Shown here: positions 1 to 7,754 of the stretch, one piece after another
How the letters are laid out: every line of letters starts with the position of its first letter
Numbering within the stretch: position 1 is the first letter of the stretch
NCBI GenBank assembly: GCA_013213915.1
Contig: JABSRK010000080.1
Location: forward strand, 1 to 12,328
Direction: 5' to 3'
Length of the DNA stretch: 12,328 nt
From: Planctomycetota bacterium
GTDB lineage: Bacteria; Planctomycetota; GCA-002687715
The notes under the pieces: model-generated
The model's database searches: none
What the model was told of the DNA's origin: nothing
Seen by the model: only the letters and a program-made list of their open reading frames with translations
Position numbers and translations under genes: made by a program

Positions 1-389
1 CAGCGAAGAAGTCCGCCAAGAAACTCGCGCGAAAGATCGCGGCGAAGCGCGCCAAGCAGGCTGCCGGGCGCGGTAGACCTGCGAAGAAGCCGGCGCGCCG
101 GGCCGCCGCCAAGAGGGTGACGAAGAAGAGCCCCGCCAAGAAGAAGGCGACGAAGCGGAAGGCTGCCAAGAAGCGCACGACGAAGAAGAAGGCGACCAAG
201 CGGAAGACCGCGAAGAAGCGCACGACGAAGAAGAAGGCGGCCAAGCGCAAGGCTGCCAAGAAGCGCACGACCAAGCAGAGGGCGACCAAGCGAAGGGCGA
301 GCAAGAAGAAGCCCGCCTCGCGCAAGCGGAAGACGTCGAAGAGGAAGTCGAGCGGTCGCAAGGGGAGCAAGACCTCCAGGCGTCGATGA
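1..389 (+). CDS. Histone H1-like lysine/arginine/alanine-rich DNA-binding protein (5' end outside window)
   Basis: The frame is open from the left edge (first full codon at 3) to the TGA at 387-389, giving 128 visible residues. The GTG at 117 is only an internal valine candidate: the codons before it have the same Lys/Arg/Ala-rich composition, so the true start is probably upstream of the window. The protein is almost entirely K, R, A, T and S, with no hydrophobic core or membrane segment. An AT-hook-like GRGRPAKK lies at 66-89 and three 15-residue repeats at 153-287. Proteins of this type (H1 C-terminal tail-like; compare chlamydial Hc1/Hc2 and Bordetella BpH1) bind DNA non-specifically and compact the nucleoid. 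Here that role is inferred from composition alone; RNA binding is also possible. Its stop overlaps the maf start (ATGA), suggesting translational coupling. An N-terminal folded domain could exist off-window. Confidence 0.75.
   Translation, partial: AKKSAKKLARKIAAKRAKQAAGRGRPAKKPARRAAAKRVTKKSPAKKKATKRKAAKKRTTKKKATKRKTAKKRTTKKKAAKRKAAKKRTTKQRATKRRASKKKPASRKRKTSKRKSSGRKGSKTSRRR
66..89 (+). other. AT-hook-like motif in the histone-like protein
   Basis: Codons 66-89 encode GRGRPAKK. This contains the R-G-R-P core of the AT-hook, a short motif that inserts into the minor groove of AT-rich DNA, flanked by basic residues as is typical. In such a Lys/Arg-rich protein the match could partly be chance. 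Confidence 0.5.
153..287 (+). repeat. Three 45-bp in-frame tandem repeats (15-residue basic units)
   Basis: Three consecutive 45-bp units (153-197, 198-242, 243-287) encode KRKAAKKRTTKKKAT, KRKTAKKRTTKKKAA and KRKAAKKRTTKQRAT. A degenerate partial unit (KRRASKKKPAS) follows, and a partial half unit precedes. The DNA units differ mostly at third positions, so the repeat is old enough to have drifted while the protein period was kept. Such units usually expand and contract by slippage or unequal recombination. Confidence 0.85.
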
Positions 390-952
390 TGCACCTGAAG
401 CTCGCCTCACGCTCGCCGCGTCGGCGAGAGTTGCTGGAAGAGGCGGGGTACACCTTTGACCTCGTCGATGTTGATGTTGATGAGACCATCGAGGAGGTCC
501 TCGATCCCGTGGAGTGTGCTCGGCGACTCGCCAAGCGCAAAGCCGTTGCCGGTGCGCAGTGCGTGGAAGCCGGCTGGGTGCTCGGCGCCGACACGCTGGT
601 CGTCCTCGGGACGAAGATCCTCGGCAAACCGGTCGACCGCTCCGACGCGAAGGCGATGCTCCACGATTTATCCGGGTCCAGGCACGAGGTGATCACGGGT
701 GTGTGTCTCGTCGAGGCTCGGACCGGCGAGACGTTCGTCGACGCCGAGGTCACGAAGATCGTCATGCGCCCGATGTCCGAAAGCGAGATCGGTGCGTACG
801 TCGCGACAGGGGAGAGCGATGACAAGGCGGGGGCCTACGCGATCCAGGAGAACGGGGATCGGTTCGTCGAGAGCATGGAGGGTTCCTACACGAACGTTGT
901 TGGTCTCCCCATGGAGTTGCTTGGCCGCATGGTCGAAGAGGTGACTCCATGA
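386..952 (+). CDS. maf: Maf family nucleoside triphosphate pyrophosphatase (YhdE/dTTP-UTP type)
   Basis: A 188-residue protein, the normal Maf length. Maf proteins hydrolyse non-canonical or pyrimidine NTPs to NMP and pyrophosphate in the cytoplasm, and were first noted as septum-formation inhibitors. The N-terminal signature LASRSPRRRELL (residues 6-17), the catalytic-base motif GADTLV with D69, GKP (80-82) and DKAGAYAIQ (146-154) are all present, followed by GSYTNVVGLP (166-175). DKAGAY plus the Gln is the pattern of the dTTP/UTP pyrophosphatase (YhdE) subgroup rather than the m7GTP (YceF) subgroup. The residue after the Gln is Glu where Gly is usual. The start at 386 overlaps the histone-like stop; the ATG at 389 is an equally possible start. 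The stop overlaps the next start (ATGA). Confidence 0.95.
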   Translation: MMHLKLASRSPRRRELLEEAGYTFDLVDVDVDETIEEVLDPVECARRLAKRKAVAGAQCVEAGWVLGADTLVVLGTKILGKPVDRSDAKAMLHDLSGSRHEVITGVCLVEARTGETFVDAEVTKIVMRPMSESEIGAYVATGESDDKAGAYAIQENGDRFVESMEGSYTNVVGLPMELLGRMVEEVTP

Positions 953-1587
953 AGGAGTGGGAACGCATGGCGGGTGTATTTGGTGGTGTGGGCGTCGTTC
1001 TCGTGACGTTGTTGATGGGCCTTCGAGGGGATACAACCCTGCCGGCAATGGACGAACATCGGCCGCTTGTGGGGCGTACGCAGTCCGACGTGGCCGCCGG
1101 CCCCGTCGCGGAATTTCGTCACATCCGAGCCACGACCGATGAGGATCGTGAAGCCATTCGCAGGTCGTCCTCTCTCTCACGTTTCGCTCGCACGCTTGTC
1201 GGCGATCCGAGGCCGGGCGGTTTCCGGCGCATTGTCGTCCATCCCTTCGTTGCGGAGTTGCCCGACGTGAGCGTCGAAGACGGTCCGCCGTGGCACCTCA
1301 TCGTTGAGCTGGACGGTCGCGTGACCCCGACTCCGCGCTGGCGCAAGGGCCGCGCCGGGGCACCTCCGGGCCTCCCGGTTCGGGCGGCGCTGAAGGCGAT
1401 TCATGTCGCTGTTCCGTTTGCTGCCGGCGTAGTCGGACCCCGCCATCAGGTTCTGATGGATCTGTTCGAGTGGCTGCGGCGTAGACTGGGGGGGAAGGCG
1501 TCCGTCCAACTGGCGTCGGACGTCCCCGGCGCGACCGCGACCTTGCCCGAAGGCGCCGCAAGGAAAGACCTGCTGCCGGAGAGGTGA
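949..1587 (+). CDS. Membrane-anchored degenerate N-acetylmuramoyl-L-alanine amidase (PGRP-like) domain protein
   Basis: The protein has 212 residues. A hydrophobic N-terminal segment (about 7-25) without a lipobox suggests a signal anchor, with the rest outside the cytoplasmic membrane. From residue 92 the framework of an amidase_2/PGRP domain can be followed: IVVHPF (95-100) at the first zinc-ligand strand, WHLIVELDGRVTPTPRW (115-131) at the YHF-DG-R-W strands, VGPRHQVLMDLFEWLRRRL (162-180) at the terminal helix, and DVPGATAT (191-198). The last block resembles the usual GHRDVPG...CPG, but its His is A189 and its Cys is L199; the GAH motif is GAP. H98 is the only ligand left, so hydrolysis is unlikely and muropeptide binding is possible. 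This is aligned from memory and not certain. An alternative start at 967 (residue 7) has a perfect AAGGAG nine bases upstream and gives a cleaner signal anchor. Confidence 0.6.
   Translation: MKEWERMAGVFGGVGVVLVTLLMGLRGDTTLPAMDEHRPLVGRTQSDVAAGPVAEFRHIRATTDEDREAIRRSSSLSRFARTLVGDPRPGGFRRIVVHPFVAELPDVSVEDGPPWHLIVELDGRVTPTPRWRKGRAGAPPGLPVRAALKAIHVAVPFAAGVVGPRHQVLMDLFEWLRRRLGGKASVQLASDVPGATATLPEGAARKDLLPER
953..958 (+). promoter_or_regulatory. Shine-Dalgarno site supporting the alternative start at 967
   Basis: AAGGAG ends nine bases before the ATG at 967, whereas the ATG at 949, which overlaps the maf stop, has a GAGGTG five bases upstream. Both starts are usable. The downstream one gives a protein beginning MAGVFGG, with the hydrophobic segment right at its N terminus. 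Confidence 0.45.
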
Positions 1588-1588
1588 G

Positions 1589-2134
1589 ATGCTGCTTCGT
1601 TTTGGATTCCTGATCTTGTTGCTTGGCGTCTCGGCCTGCCAGGACAGCCACGAACCCGCTCCGAATCCGAACGCCGGCCCGGAGGTCTCTGCGACCAACG
1701 CTCGCGGAGCGGGGCCGATCACTTCGCTGGATGGCGTGTCGCGGTGGCGCGCGAGCGTCAACGGCACCGCTATCCGTGTGCGCGTCGCGCGGACACGCTC
1801 CGCGCACTTCAAGGGGCTATCGGGCGTGAAGCTCGACTCCGACGAGGGGATGTTCTTCATGTATGGGACCAAGACCGTGCGGGGGTTCTGGATGAAGGGC
1901 TGCGTCGTGGGTCTGGACATTGCGTGGCTGACAGACGATCTGAAGGTCTTGACGGTCGATACGCTCGCCGCGCCCGGTCCGAAGACCACTGACGCAACCA
2001 TGCCGCGTGCGTCGGCTCCGGAGCCCGTGAGGTACGTCCTCGAAATGCCGGCGGGTTGGTTCGCCCGCCATGGGATGGGCGTCGGTGCGCGCGTCAGCGT
2101 CCCGGCGAAGTTACTGCGGAAAAAGGCGGATTGA
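1589..2134 (+). CDS. DUF192 family lipoprotein
   Basis: A 181-residue protein. The N terminus is a lipoprotein signal: MLLR, a hydrophobic run, then LGVSAC with C17 as the probable lipidated cysteine. A low-complexity Pro/Asn/Ala linker (about 20-45) leads to a DUF192 domain (about 55-175), recognised by R-x-KGLSG (75-79), EGMFFMY (86-92), FWMKGCVVGLDIAW (100-113) and RYVLEMPAGWFARHGMGVG (148-166). DUF192 proteins are small extracytoplasmic domains of unknown biochemical function, so no reaction is proposed. The start is well placed: GGAGAGG at 1578-1584 lies four bases before it, and one base separates it from the previous stop. It sits between the degenerate amidase and the CtpA protease, suggesting a small group of envelope proteins. 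Confidence 0.85.
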   Translation: MLLRFGFLILLLGVSACQDSHEPAPNPNAGPEVSATNARGAGPITSLDGVSRWRASVNGTAIRVRVARTRSAHFKGLSGVKLDSDEGMFFMYGTKTVRGFWMKGCVVGLDIAWLTDDLKVLTVDTLAAPGPKTTDATMPRASAPEPVRYVLEMPAGWFARHGMGVGARVSVPAKLLRKKAD

Positions 2135-2138
2135 GATC

Positions 2139-3461
2139 ATGCTGAGGCGCGAGTACCTACTGGTCTTCCTGTCTCCTCTGGTTCTCGTGGCGATTGGCGT
2201 CGGGTACGTGCAGACGTCGCGAAATGCCGAGACGCGTCGCGCGGAGGACGTCCCTGGCGAGGCGCTCTACGCGGAGGTCCTACAGACCGTGCGTGAGCGC
2301 TACTTCGTCGAGCCGGACGAGGGGCGTCTCGTCTACGGCGCCGCCCGCGGAATCATGGCTGAACTCGATCGCTATAGCCGCATCTACGACGACAGCGAAT
2401 GGTCCGACCACAACCTGCGCAGCACGGGCAAGTATGCCGGAATCGGGATTCTCGTCGGCAAGCTCCGAGGCCGCCTGAGCGTTCTCGAGGCGATGCCGCG
2501 GGGTCCTGCCGCACGGTCGGGCATCCGGCACGGGGATCGCATCCTCGCCATCGACGGCGAGGCCGTAGACGATGCTCGACCTCTGTCCGATTACTCGGGG
2601 AAGCTCCGTGGGAGTGTCGGATCGGACGTCGTGCTGACCGTGGCGGCGCTGGGTACAACGACCGAACGCACCGTCGAGATTCGGCGTGGCCTGACGCCGG
2701 AGCGACTCGTCTACGGATACGTTCTCGAGGCCGACCCGCGCGTCGGCTACGTCAACATCGAAGCCTTCCGCGAGACGACCTTGGCCCTGTTCGACGAAGA
2801 AGTGGAGAAGCTCCTCTCGGCGGGCGCCGATTCCCTGATCATGGATTTACGCGGGAATCCCGGCGGTAGCCTCGACGCTGCGGTCGAACTCGCCGACCGG
2901 TTCATTTCCGAAGGCCTGCTCGTGGCTACCGAGGGGCGTGTGCCGTCGCGGCTGCGATACGCGAGTGGCGCCACCCCCTACGCCGAAGTCCCGATTGTCG
3001 TCCTCGTCGACGGGCATTCAGCGTCCGCTTCCGAGATCCTCGCGGGAGCGCTCCAGGACCACAGTCGTGCGGTGCTCCTCGGCGAGCGTACGTTCGGCAA
3101 GGGCGTCGTTCAGGAGGTGTCGGCTTTCCATTCGGGGTGGCAGGGAGGGATGAAGATCACGACGGCGCACTACTTCACGCCGGCGGGACGGTGTATCGAG
3201 CGTTCCATCGGTCGCGATCGTCACCGTCGTGGGGGTGTCCTCCCGGACGTGGCCGTCCGCATGACGCCCACGTTCTCCTCCGCTCGTGATCGCGATGCGT
3301 GGTACCTGGAATTCAAACAGCATCGGCAGCTCGGACGCTACGCCATGCGCGTACGCAAGATCCTCCGCGAGGAGCGGCCTGCCTTCGAAGACCAGCACCT
3401 CAAGGCAGCCGTGTCGCTTCTGTCCGCTCGGTGGAATACCGACCGACGTCTCTCGGGGTAG
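2139..3461 (+). CDS. C-terminal processing peptidase, S41A family (CtpA/Prc type)
   Basis: A 440-residue serine protease exported or anchored by an N-terminal hydrophobic segment (about 6-25); no lipobox is seen. Order of parts: N-terminal helical region (40-92), PDZ domain (about 95-180, with GIGILV and GDRILAIDGEAV), then the S41 core. The core holds DLRGNPGGSLDAAVELADRF (236-255), GHSASASEILAGAL (292-305) and FGKGVVQ (319-325). By the 25-residue Ser-to-Lys spacing of E. coli Prc, S296 is the nucleophile and K321 the general base, so it should be active. CTPs trim C termini of envelope proteins or peptidoglycan hydrolases. The start at 2139 is chosen because it follows the DUF192 stop by four bases and begins directly with the signal sequence; an in-frame ATG at 2070 would add 23 residues that overlap the DUF192 gene. 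Confidence 0.93.
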   Translation: MLRREYLLVFLSPLVLVAIGVGYVQTSRNAETRRAEDVPGEALYAEVLQTVRERYFVEPDEGRLVYGAARGIMAELDRYSRIYDDSEWSDHNLRSTGKYAGIGILVGKLRGRLSVLEAMPRGPAARSGIRHGDRILAIDGEAVDDARPLSDYSGKLRGSVGSDVVLTVAALGTTTERTVEIRRGLTPERLVYGYVLEADPRVGYVNIEAFRETTLALFDEEVEKLLSAGADSLIMDLRGNPGGSLDAAVELADRFISEGLLVATEGRVPSRLRYASGATPYAEVPIVVLVDGHSASASEILAGALQDHSRAVLLGERTFGKGVVQEVSAFHSGWQGGMKITTAHYFTPAGRCIERSIGRDRHRRGGVLPDVAVRMTPTFSSARDRDAWYLEFKQHRQLGRYAMRVRKILREERPAFEDQHLKAAVSLLSARWNTDRRLSG

Positions 3462-3463
3462 AC

Positions 3464-4528
<1,065 letters not shown>

Positions 4529-4539
4529 ACTTTCGAACC

Positions 4540-4546
4540 GAGGGGG
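4540..4546 (+). promoter_or_regulatory. Strong Shine-Dalgarno for an upstream carA start at 4552
   Basis: GAGGGGG five bases before the ATG at 4552, in frame with carA. It competes with the GGAG at 4599-4602 before the ATG at 4609. Homology favours 4609, the ribosome-binding strength favours 4552, so the true N terminus is undecided. Confidence 0.5.
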
Positions 4547-4608
4547 ATCCCATGCTCAGCGGCCATATCAGCGCCGGTGACGCGCGAGGCCCCCGTCCGG
4601 AGATTCCA

Positions 4609-5751
4609 ATGCGGCAGGGGAACGAAGCGAGGTTGGCGCTGGCTGACGGCACCGTCTTCCGCGGACGCTCTTTCGGGGCGGTCGGCGAGGCGGGTGGTGA
4701 AGTCGTCTTCAACACGTGCCTCTCGGGGTACCAGGAGGTGATCACCGATCCCTCTTACAGCGGGCAGATCGTCGTCATGACGAATCCGATGATTGGCAAC
4801 TACGGCACCAATCTCGAGGACGAGGAGCGGTCGGTGCCGTTTCTTTCCGGGTTTGTCGTGCGGGAGTTGTCGCGCGGAGCCAGTAACTTCCGGAGCACGT
4901 CGGATCTCGACGTCTATCTCGCGAAGCACGGCGTCCTCGCGATGGAGGGCGTGGACACGCGGGCGCTGACTCGTCGTCTGCGGACGCACGGAGCCATGAA
5001 GGGCCTCATCACGACGGAGGCTGTCGATCGCGCCGAGTTGCTCGCCCGGTTGGAGGGGGTTCCGGAGTTGGAAGGCCGTGACCTCGTGAAGGAGGTAACG
5101 CGTGGCCGTCGCATCGAGTGGGAGCAGGGCTACGCTGAGCGTTTCATGCCAGACATGGGCTCGAGTGCCGGATCAGCACCCCACTGTGTCGTGCTGGACT
5201 TCGGGGCGAAGCGGAATATCTTCCGTTCGCTCGTATCGGCCGGTTTCCGCGTGACCGTCCTGCCCGCGTCCGTGGCTGCGGAGGAAGTGATGGCCGAGAA
5301 CCCGGACGGGGTCATGTTGAGCAACGGTCCGGGAGATCCGCGAGTGCTGACCTACGCCATCGAGACGACGCGCGAATTGCTTGGAAAGGTGCCCCTCTTC
5401 GGTATCTGCCTGGGCCACCAGATCCTCTGCGCGGCTATCGGTGCGCGCATCTACAAGCTCAAGTTCGGGCACCATGGAGGCAACCAGCCCGTCAAGGACC
5501 TGACAACGGACGAAGTGGAGATCACCTCGCAAAACCACGGTTTCGCGGTCGACGCGAAGTCAATCACCCAGGCGGGGGGAGAGGTCACCCACGTGCACCT
5601 GAATGACAACACCGTCTCCGGATTCGCACTACCCCAGAAGATGGCCATGAGCGTGCAGTTCCATCCAGAGGCTTGCCCGGGCCCGCACGACTCGATCCAC
5701 TTGTTCAAGCGCTTCCGGGACCTGGTGATCTCCCGGATGGAGACCGCGTAG
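4609..5751 (+). CDS. carA: Carbamoyl phosphate synthase small (glutaminase) subunit
   Basis: A 380-residue protein. With CarB it makes carbamoyl phosphate for arginine and pyrimidine synthesis; CarA hydrolyses glutamine and passes ammonia to CarB. The N-terminal CPSase domain shows LADGTVFRGRSFG (11-23), EVVFNTCLSGYQEVITDPSY (31-50) and GVDTRALTRRLR (114-125). The class I glutaminase half (about 192-375) has LSNGPGDPR (237-245), FGICLGHQ with nucleophile C267, SQNHGFAV (307-314) and FHPEACPGP with H352 and E354. The triad is intact. The start at 4609 is preferred because the protein then begins as in E. coli CarA and has GGAG six bases upstream; an in-frame ATG at 4552 with a strong GAGGGGG would add 19 unconserved residues. 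carB is not adjacent. The stop abuts purA with no gap. Confidence 0.95.
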   Translation: MRQGNEARLALADGTVFRGRSFGAVGEAGGEVVFNTCLSGYQEVITDPSYSGQIVVMTNPMIGNYGTNLEDEERSVPFLSGFVVRELSRGASNFRSTSDLDVYLAKHGVLAMEGVDTRALTRRLRTHGAMKGLITTEAVDRAELLARLEGVPELEGRDLVKEVTRGRRIEWEQGYAERFMPDMGSSAGSAPHCVVLDFGAKRNIFRSLVSAGFRVTVLPASVAAEEVMAENPDGVMLSNGPGDPRVLTYAIETTRELLGKVPLFGICLGHQILCAAIGARIYKLKFGHHGGNQPVKDLTTDEVEITSQNHGFAVDAKSITQAGGEVTHVHLNDNTVSGFALPQKMAMSVQFHPEACPGPHDSIHLFKRFRDLVISRMETA

Positions 5752-7020
5752 ATGGCGGTCACTGCGCTCATCGGGCTCCAGTGGGGCGACGAGGGCAAGG
5801 GCAAGGTCGTGGACGCCGTCTCGGGTTCTGTCGACGTCGTCGTTCGTGCTCAGGGCGGCGCCAACGCTGGGCACACGGTGAAGGTCGGCGACACCACTCG
5901 CGTCCTTCATCTCGTCCCGAGCGGCATGCTGTACCCCGACGTGGTGGGGATCATAGGCAATGGGGTCGTGCTCGATCCTTTTCAACTGATCACAGAGCTC
6001 GATGCCTTGCGGGCGTCGGGGCACGACCTCGACGGGCGGCTCTGGATCTCCGACCGTGCGCATCTCGTCCTCCCGTATCACAAGGAGATGGACGAGGCGC
6101 TCGAGCTGCTGCGCGGAGGCGGCGCCATCGGGACGCCCAAACGGGGCATAGGTCCCGCTTACATGGACAAGGCCGGACGGGTTGGGATCCGCGCGGGCGA
6201 GTTCGCTGATCCGTCGCTGTTGCGTGATCGGGTAATCGAGCAGGTCGAGGCGAAGAACCGCCTGTTCGCTTCGCTGGACGTGAAGGCACTGGACGGGTCG
6301 GCCGTCGCTGACCGCGTGGTTGAAGCGGCGAGTCGCCTCGCTCCCATGGTCATGGACACGGTTTCGATGGCGAACGAGGCAGCCGAGCAGGGCAAGGAGG
6401 TGCTGATCGAGGGTGCTCAGGGAAGTCTGCTCGACGTCGATCTGGGCACCTATCCGTACGTCACGTCGAGCAACTGCCACCTGGGAGGTCTGCTCTCCGG
6501 TTCGGGATTGCCGCCACGTGCAGTCGACAGGGTCGTCGGCGTGGCGAAGGCCTATTGCACGCGTGTCGGCTCCGGTCCCTTTCCGACGGAAGATCACGGC
6601 GAAGCTGGCCAGCAAATCCGAGACAAGGGAAACGAGTACGGCAGCACGACCGGGCGTCCGCGCCGGTGCGGATGGCTCGACATCGTCGCGTTACGCTTCG
6701 CTGTGCGAACCAACGGAGTCGATGAGATCGCGCTCACCAAGTCGGATGTGCTCGCAGGGCAGTCCGCCATCAAGGTCGCGACGTCGTACGTCGTGAACGG
6801 GGAAGAGACCACCGATCTGCCGGCGGGCAGCCGGTTTGACGCGGCCGAGCCGCGTTATGCTGAATTCCCCGGTTTCGACGACGATCTCGCCGACGCCGGT
6901 AGCATCGATGACCTTCCGGCGACGCTTCGGGATGTCATCGCATTCGTGGAGGAGGCCACCGGCGCCCGGGTGTCGTTGGTCTCGACCGGTCCGGAGCGGG
7001 ATCAGACGCTCCGCCGATGA
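5752..7020 (+). CDS. purA: Adenylosuccinate synthetase
   Basis: A 422-residue protein, typical length. It catalyses IMP + aspartate + GTP to adenylosuccinate, the committed step to AMP. The P-loop-like GDEGKGK (12-18) with catalytic D13, and GANAGH with H41, occupy the same residue numbers as in E. coli PurA. Also present are GTPKRGIGPAYMDKAGR, EGAQGSLLDVDLGTYPYVTSSN-type IMP-site residues, TRVGSGPFPTE, the GSTTGRPRRCGW signature and the guanine-recognition TKSDVL. It looks fully functional. The ATG follows the carA stop directly, and its TGA overlaps the uppS start (ATGA), so carA-purA-uppS are probably cotranscribed and translationally coupled. Confidence 0.97.
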   Translation: MAVTALIGLQWGDEGKGKVVDAVSGSVDVVVRAQGGANAGHTVKVGDTTRVLHLVPSGMLYPDVVGIIGNGVVLDPFQLITELDALRASGHDLDGRLWISDRAHLVLPYHKEMDEALELLRGGGAIGTPKRGIGPAYMDKAGRVGIRAGEFADPSLLRDRVIEQVEAKNRLFASLDVKALDGSAVADRVVEAASRLAPMVMDTVSMANEAAEQGKEVLIEGAQGSLLDVDLGTYPYVTSSNCHLGGLLSGSGLPPRAVDRVVGVAKAYCTRVGSGPFPTEDHGEAGQQIRDKGNEYGSTTGRPRRCGWLDIVALRFAVRTNGVDEIALTKSDVLAGQSAIKVATSYVVNGEETTDLPAGSRFDAAEPRYAEFPGFDDDLADAGSIDDLPATLRDVIAFVEEATGARVSLVSTGPERDQTLRR

Positions 7021-7754
7021 GTGAACCATTGGACGTCAACGGTCTTCGACACGTCGCGGTCATCATGGACGGCAACGGCCGATGGGCGGAAGCCCGTGGC
7101 CTCGTCCGGACACGTGGTCATCGGGTCGGCGTCGACTCGGTGCGGCAGATCGTGACCGAGAGCGCGCGCGCCGGACTTCCGTGGCTCTCCCTCTTCGCTC
7201 TGTCTACCGAGAACTACCAGCGGCGGCCGCGTCACGAGGTCAGGACCCTCATGGCGTTGCTGCGTCGGTTCATGATCCGCGAACGCCCGACGTTCATGGA
7301 CAACGACGTACGGCTGCGGACGGTCGGTCTCGTCGATGATCTGCCGCCGCGCGTCGTCAAGGAGATCCGAGTGACCGAGGAGCTCACCAAGGACAACGGC
7401 GGCACGGTCCTCTGTCTTGCGTTGAACTACGGGGGTCGTCGGGAACTGCTCGACGCGGCGCGGCGGTTCGCCGTCGATGCGGCGGAAGGCCGTCTCGATC
7501 TCGAGTCGGCGACCGAAGACGATCTCGCCCGTCGCCTCGACGATGAGACCATGCCGGAGGTGGACCTCCTTATTCGCACGGCCGGTGAGATGCGCATCTC
7601 GAACTTCCTGCTCTGGCAAATGAGCTACGCGGAGATCTTCATTACGCCGACGTGCTGGCCGGAATTCCGCTTGCCGCAGTTCGAGGAAGCCGTCGCCGTG
7701 TACCAGGGACGTACCCGGCGTTTTGGGAGAGTCGTCACCGAGGAGGATCGGTGA
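7017..7754 (+). CDS. uppS: Undecaprenyl (isoprenyl) diphosphate synthase, cis-prenyltransferase
   Basis: A 245-residue protein, standard length. It condenses farnesyl diphosphate with isopentenyl diphosphate to form the C55 lipid carrier precursor for peptidoglycan and O-antigen. All cis-prenyltransferase regions are present: HVAVIMDGNGRWA (12-24) with catalytic D18, RGHRVG (33-38), LSTENYQR (62-69), LNYGGRRE (136-143), DLLIRTAGEMRISNFLLWQ (183-201) and SYAEIFITPTCWPEF (203-217). STENY in place of STENW and AGE in place of SGE are minor changes. It starts in the last codon of purA and overlaps cdsA at its stop (GTGA), the common uppS-cdsA arrangement. Confidence 0.96.
   Translation: MSEPLDVNGLRHVAVIMDGNGRWAEARGLVRTRGHRVGVDSVRQIVTESARAGLPWLSLFALSTENYQRRPRHEVRTLMALLRRFMIRERPTFMDNDVRLRTVGLVDDLPPRVVKEIRVTEELTKDNGGTVLCLALNYGGRRELLDAARRFAVDAAEGRLDLESATEDDLARRLDDETMPEVDLLIRTAGEMRISNFLLWQMSYAEIFITPTCWPEFRLPQFEEAVAVYQGRTRRFGRVVTEEDR
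7741..7746 (+). promoter_or_regulatory. Perfect Shine-Dalgarno (AGGAGG) for cdsA inside the end of uppS
   Basis: AGGAGG ends four bases before the GTG at 7751. This fixes the cdsA start at the GTG that overlaps the uppS stop, rather than the ATG at 7652 deep inside uppS. Confidence 0.8.

Noticed and set aside
153..287. CRISPR or regulatory direct repeats
   Set aside because: The 45-bp units are contiguous, in frame and encode the basic repeats of the histone-like protein; there are no spacers.
1177..2001. 274-codon minus-strand open frame across the amidase-like and DUF192 genes
   Set aside because: Spans two + strand genes with signal sequences and ribosome sites; no motif of its own.
2070..2138. 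N-terminal extension of the CtpA protease
   Set aside because: It overlaps the DUF192 gene and would bury the signal sequence; the ATG at 2139 sits just after the preceding stop.
3299..3463. N-terminal extension of TsaD into ctpA
   Set aside because: The extra 55 residues are Arg-rich shadow of ctpA; the family start is at GTG 3464.
5629..6615. 328-codon open frame on the minus strand opposite carA/purA
   Set aside because: Antisense shadow of the strongly conserved purA; no motif, and third-position GC bias belongs to the + strand.
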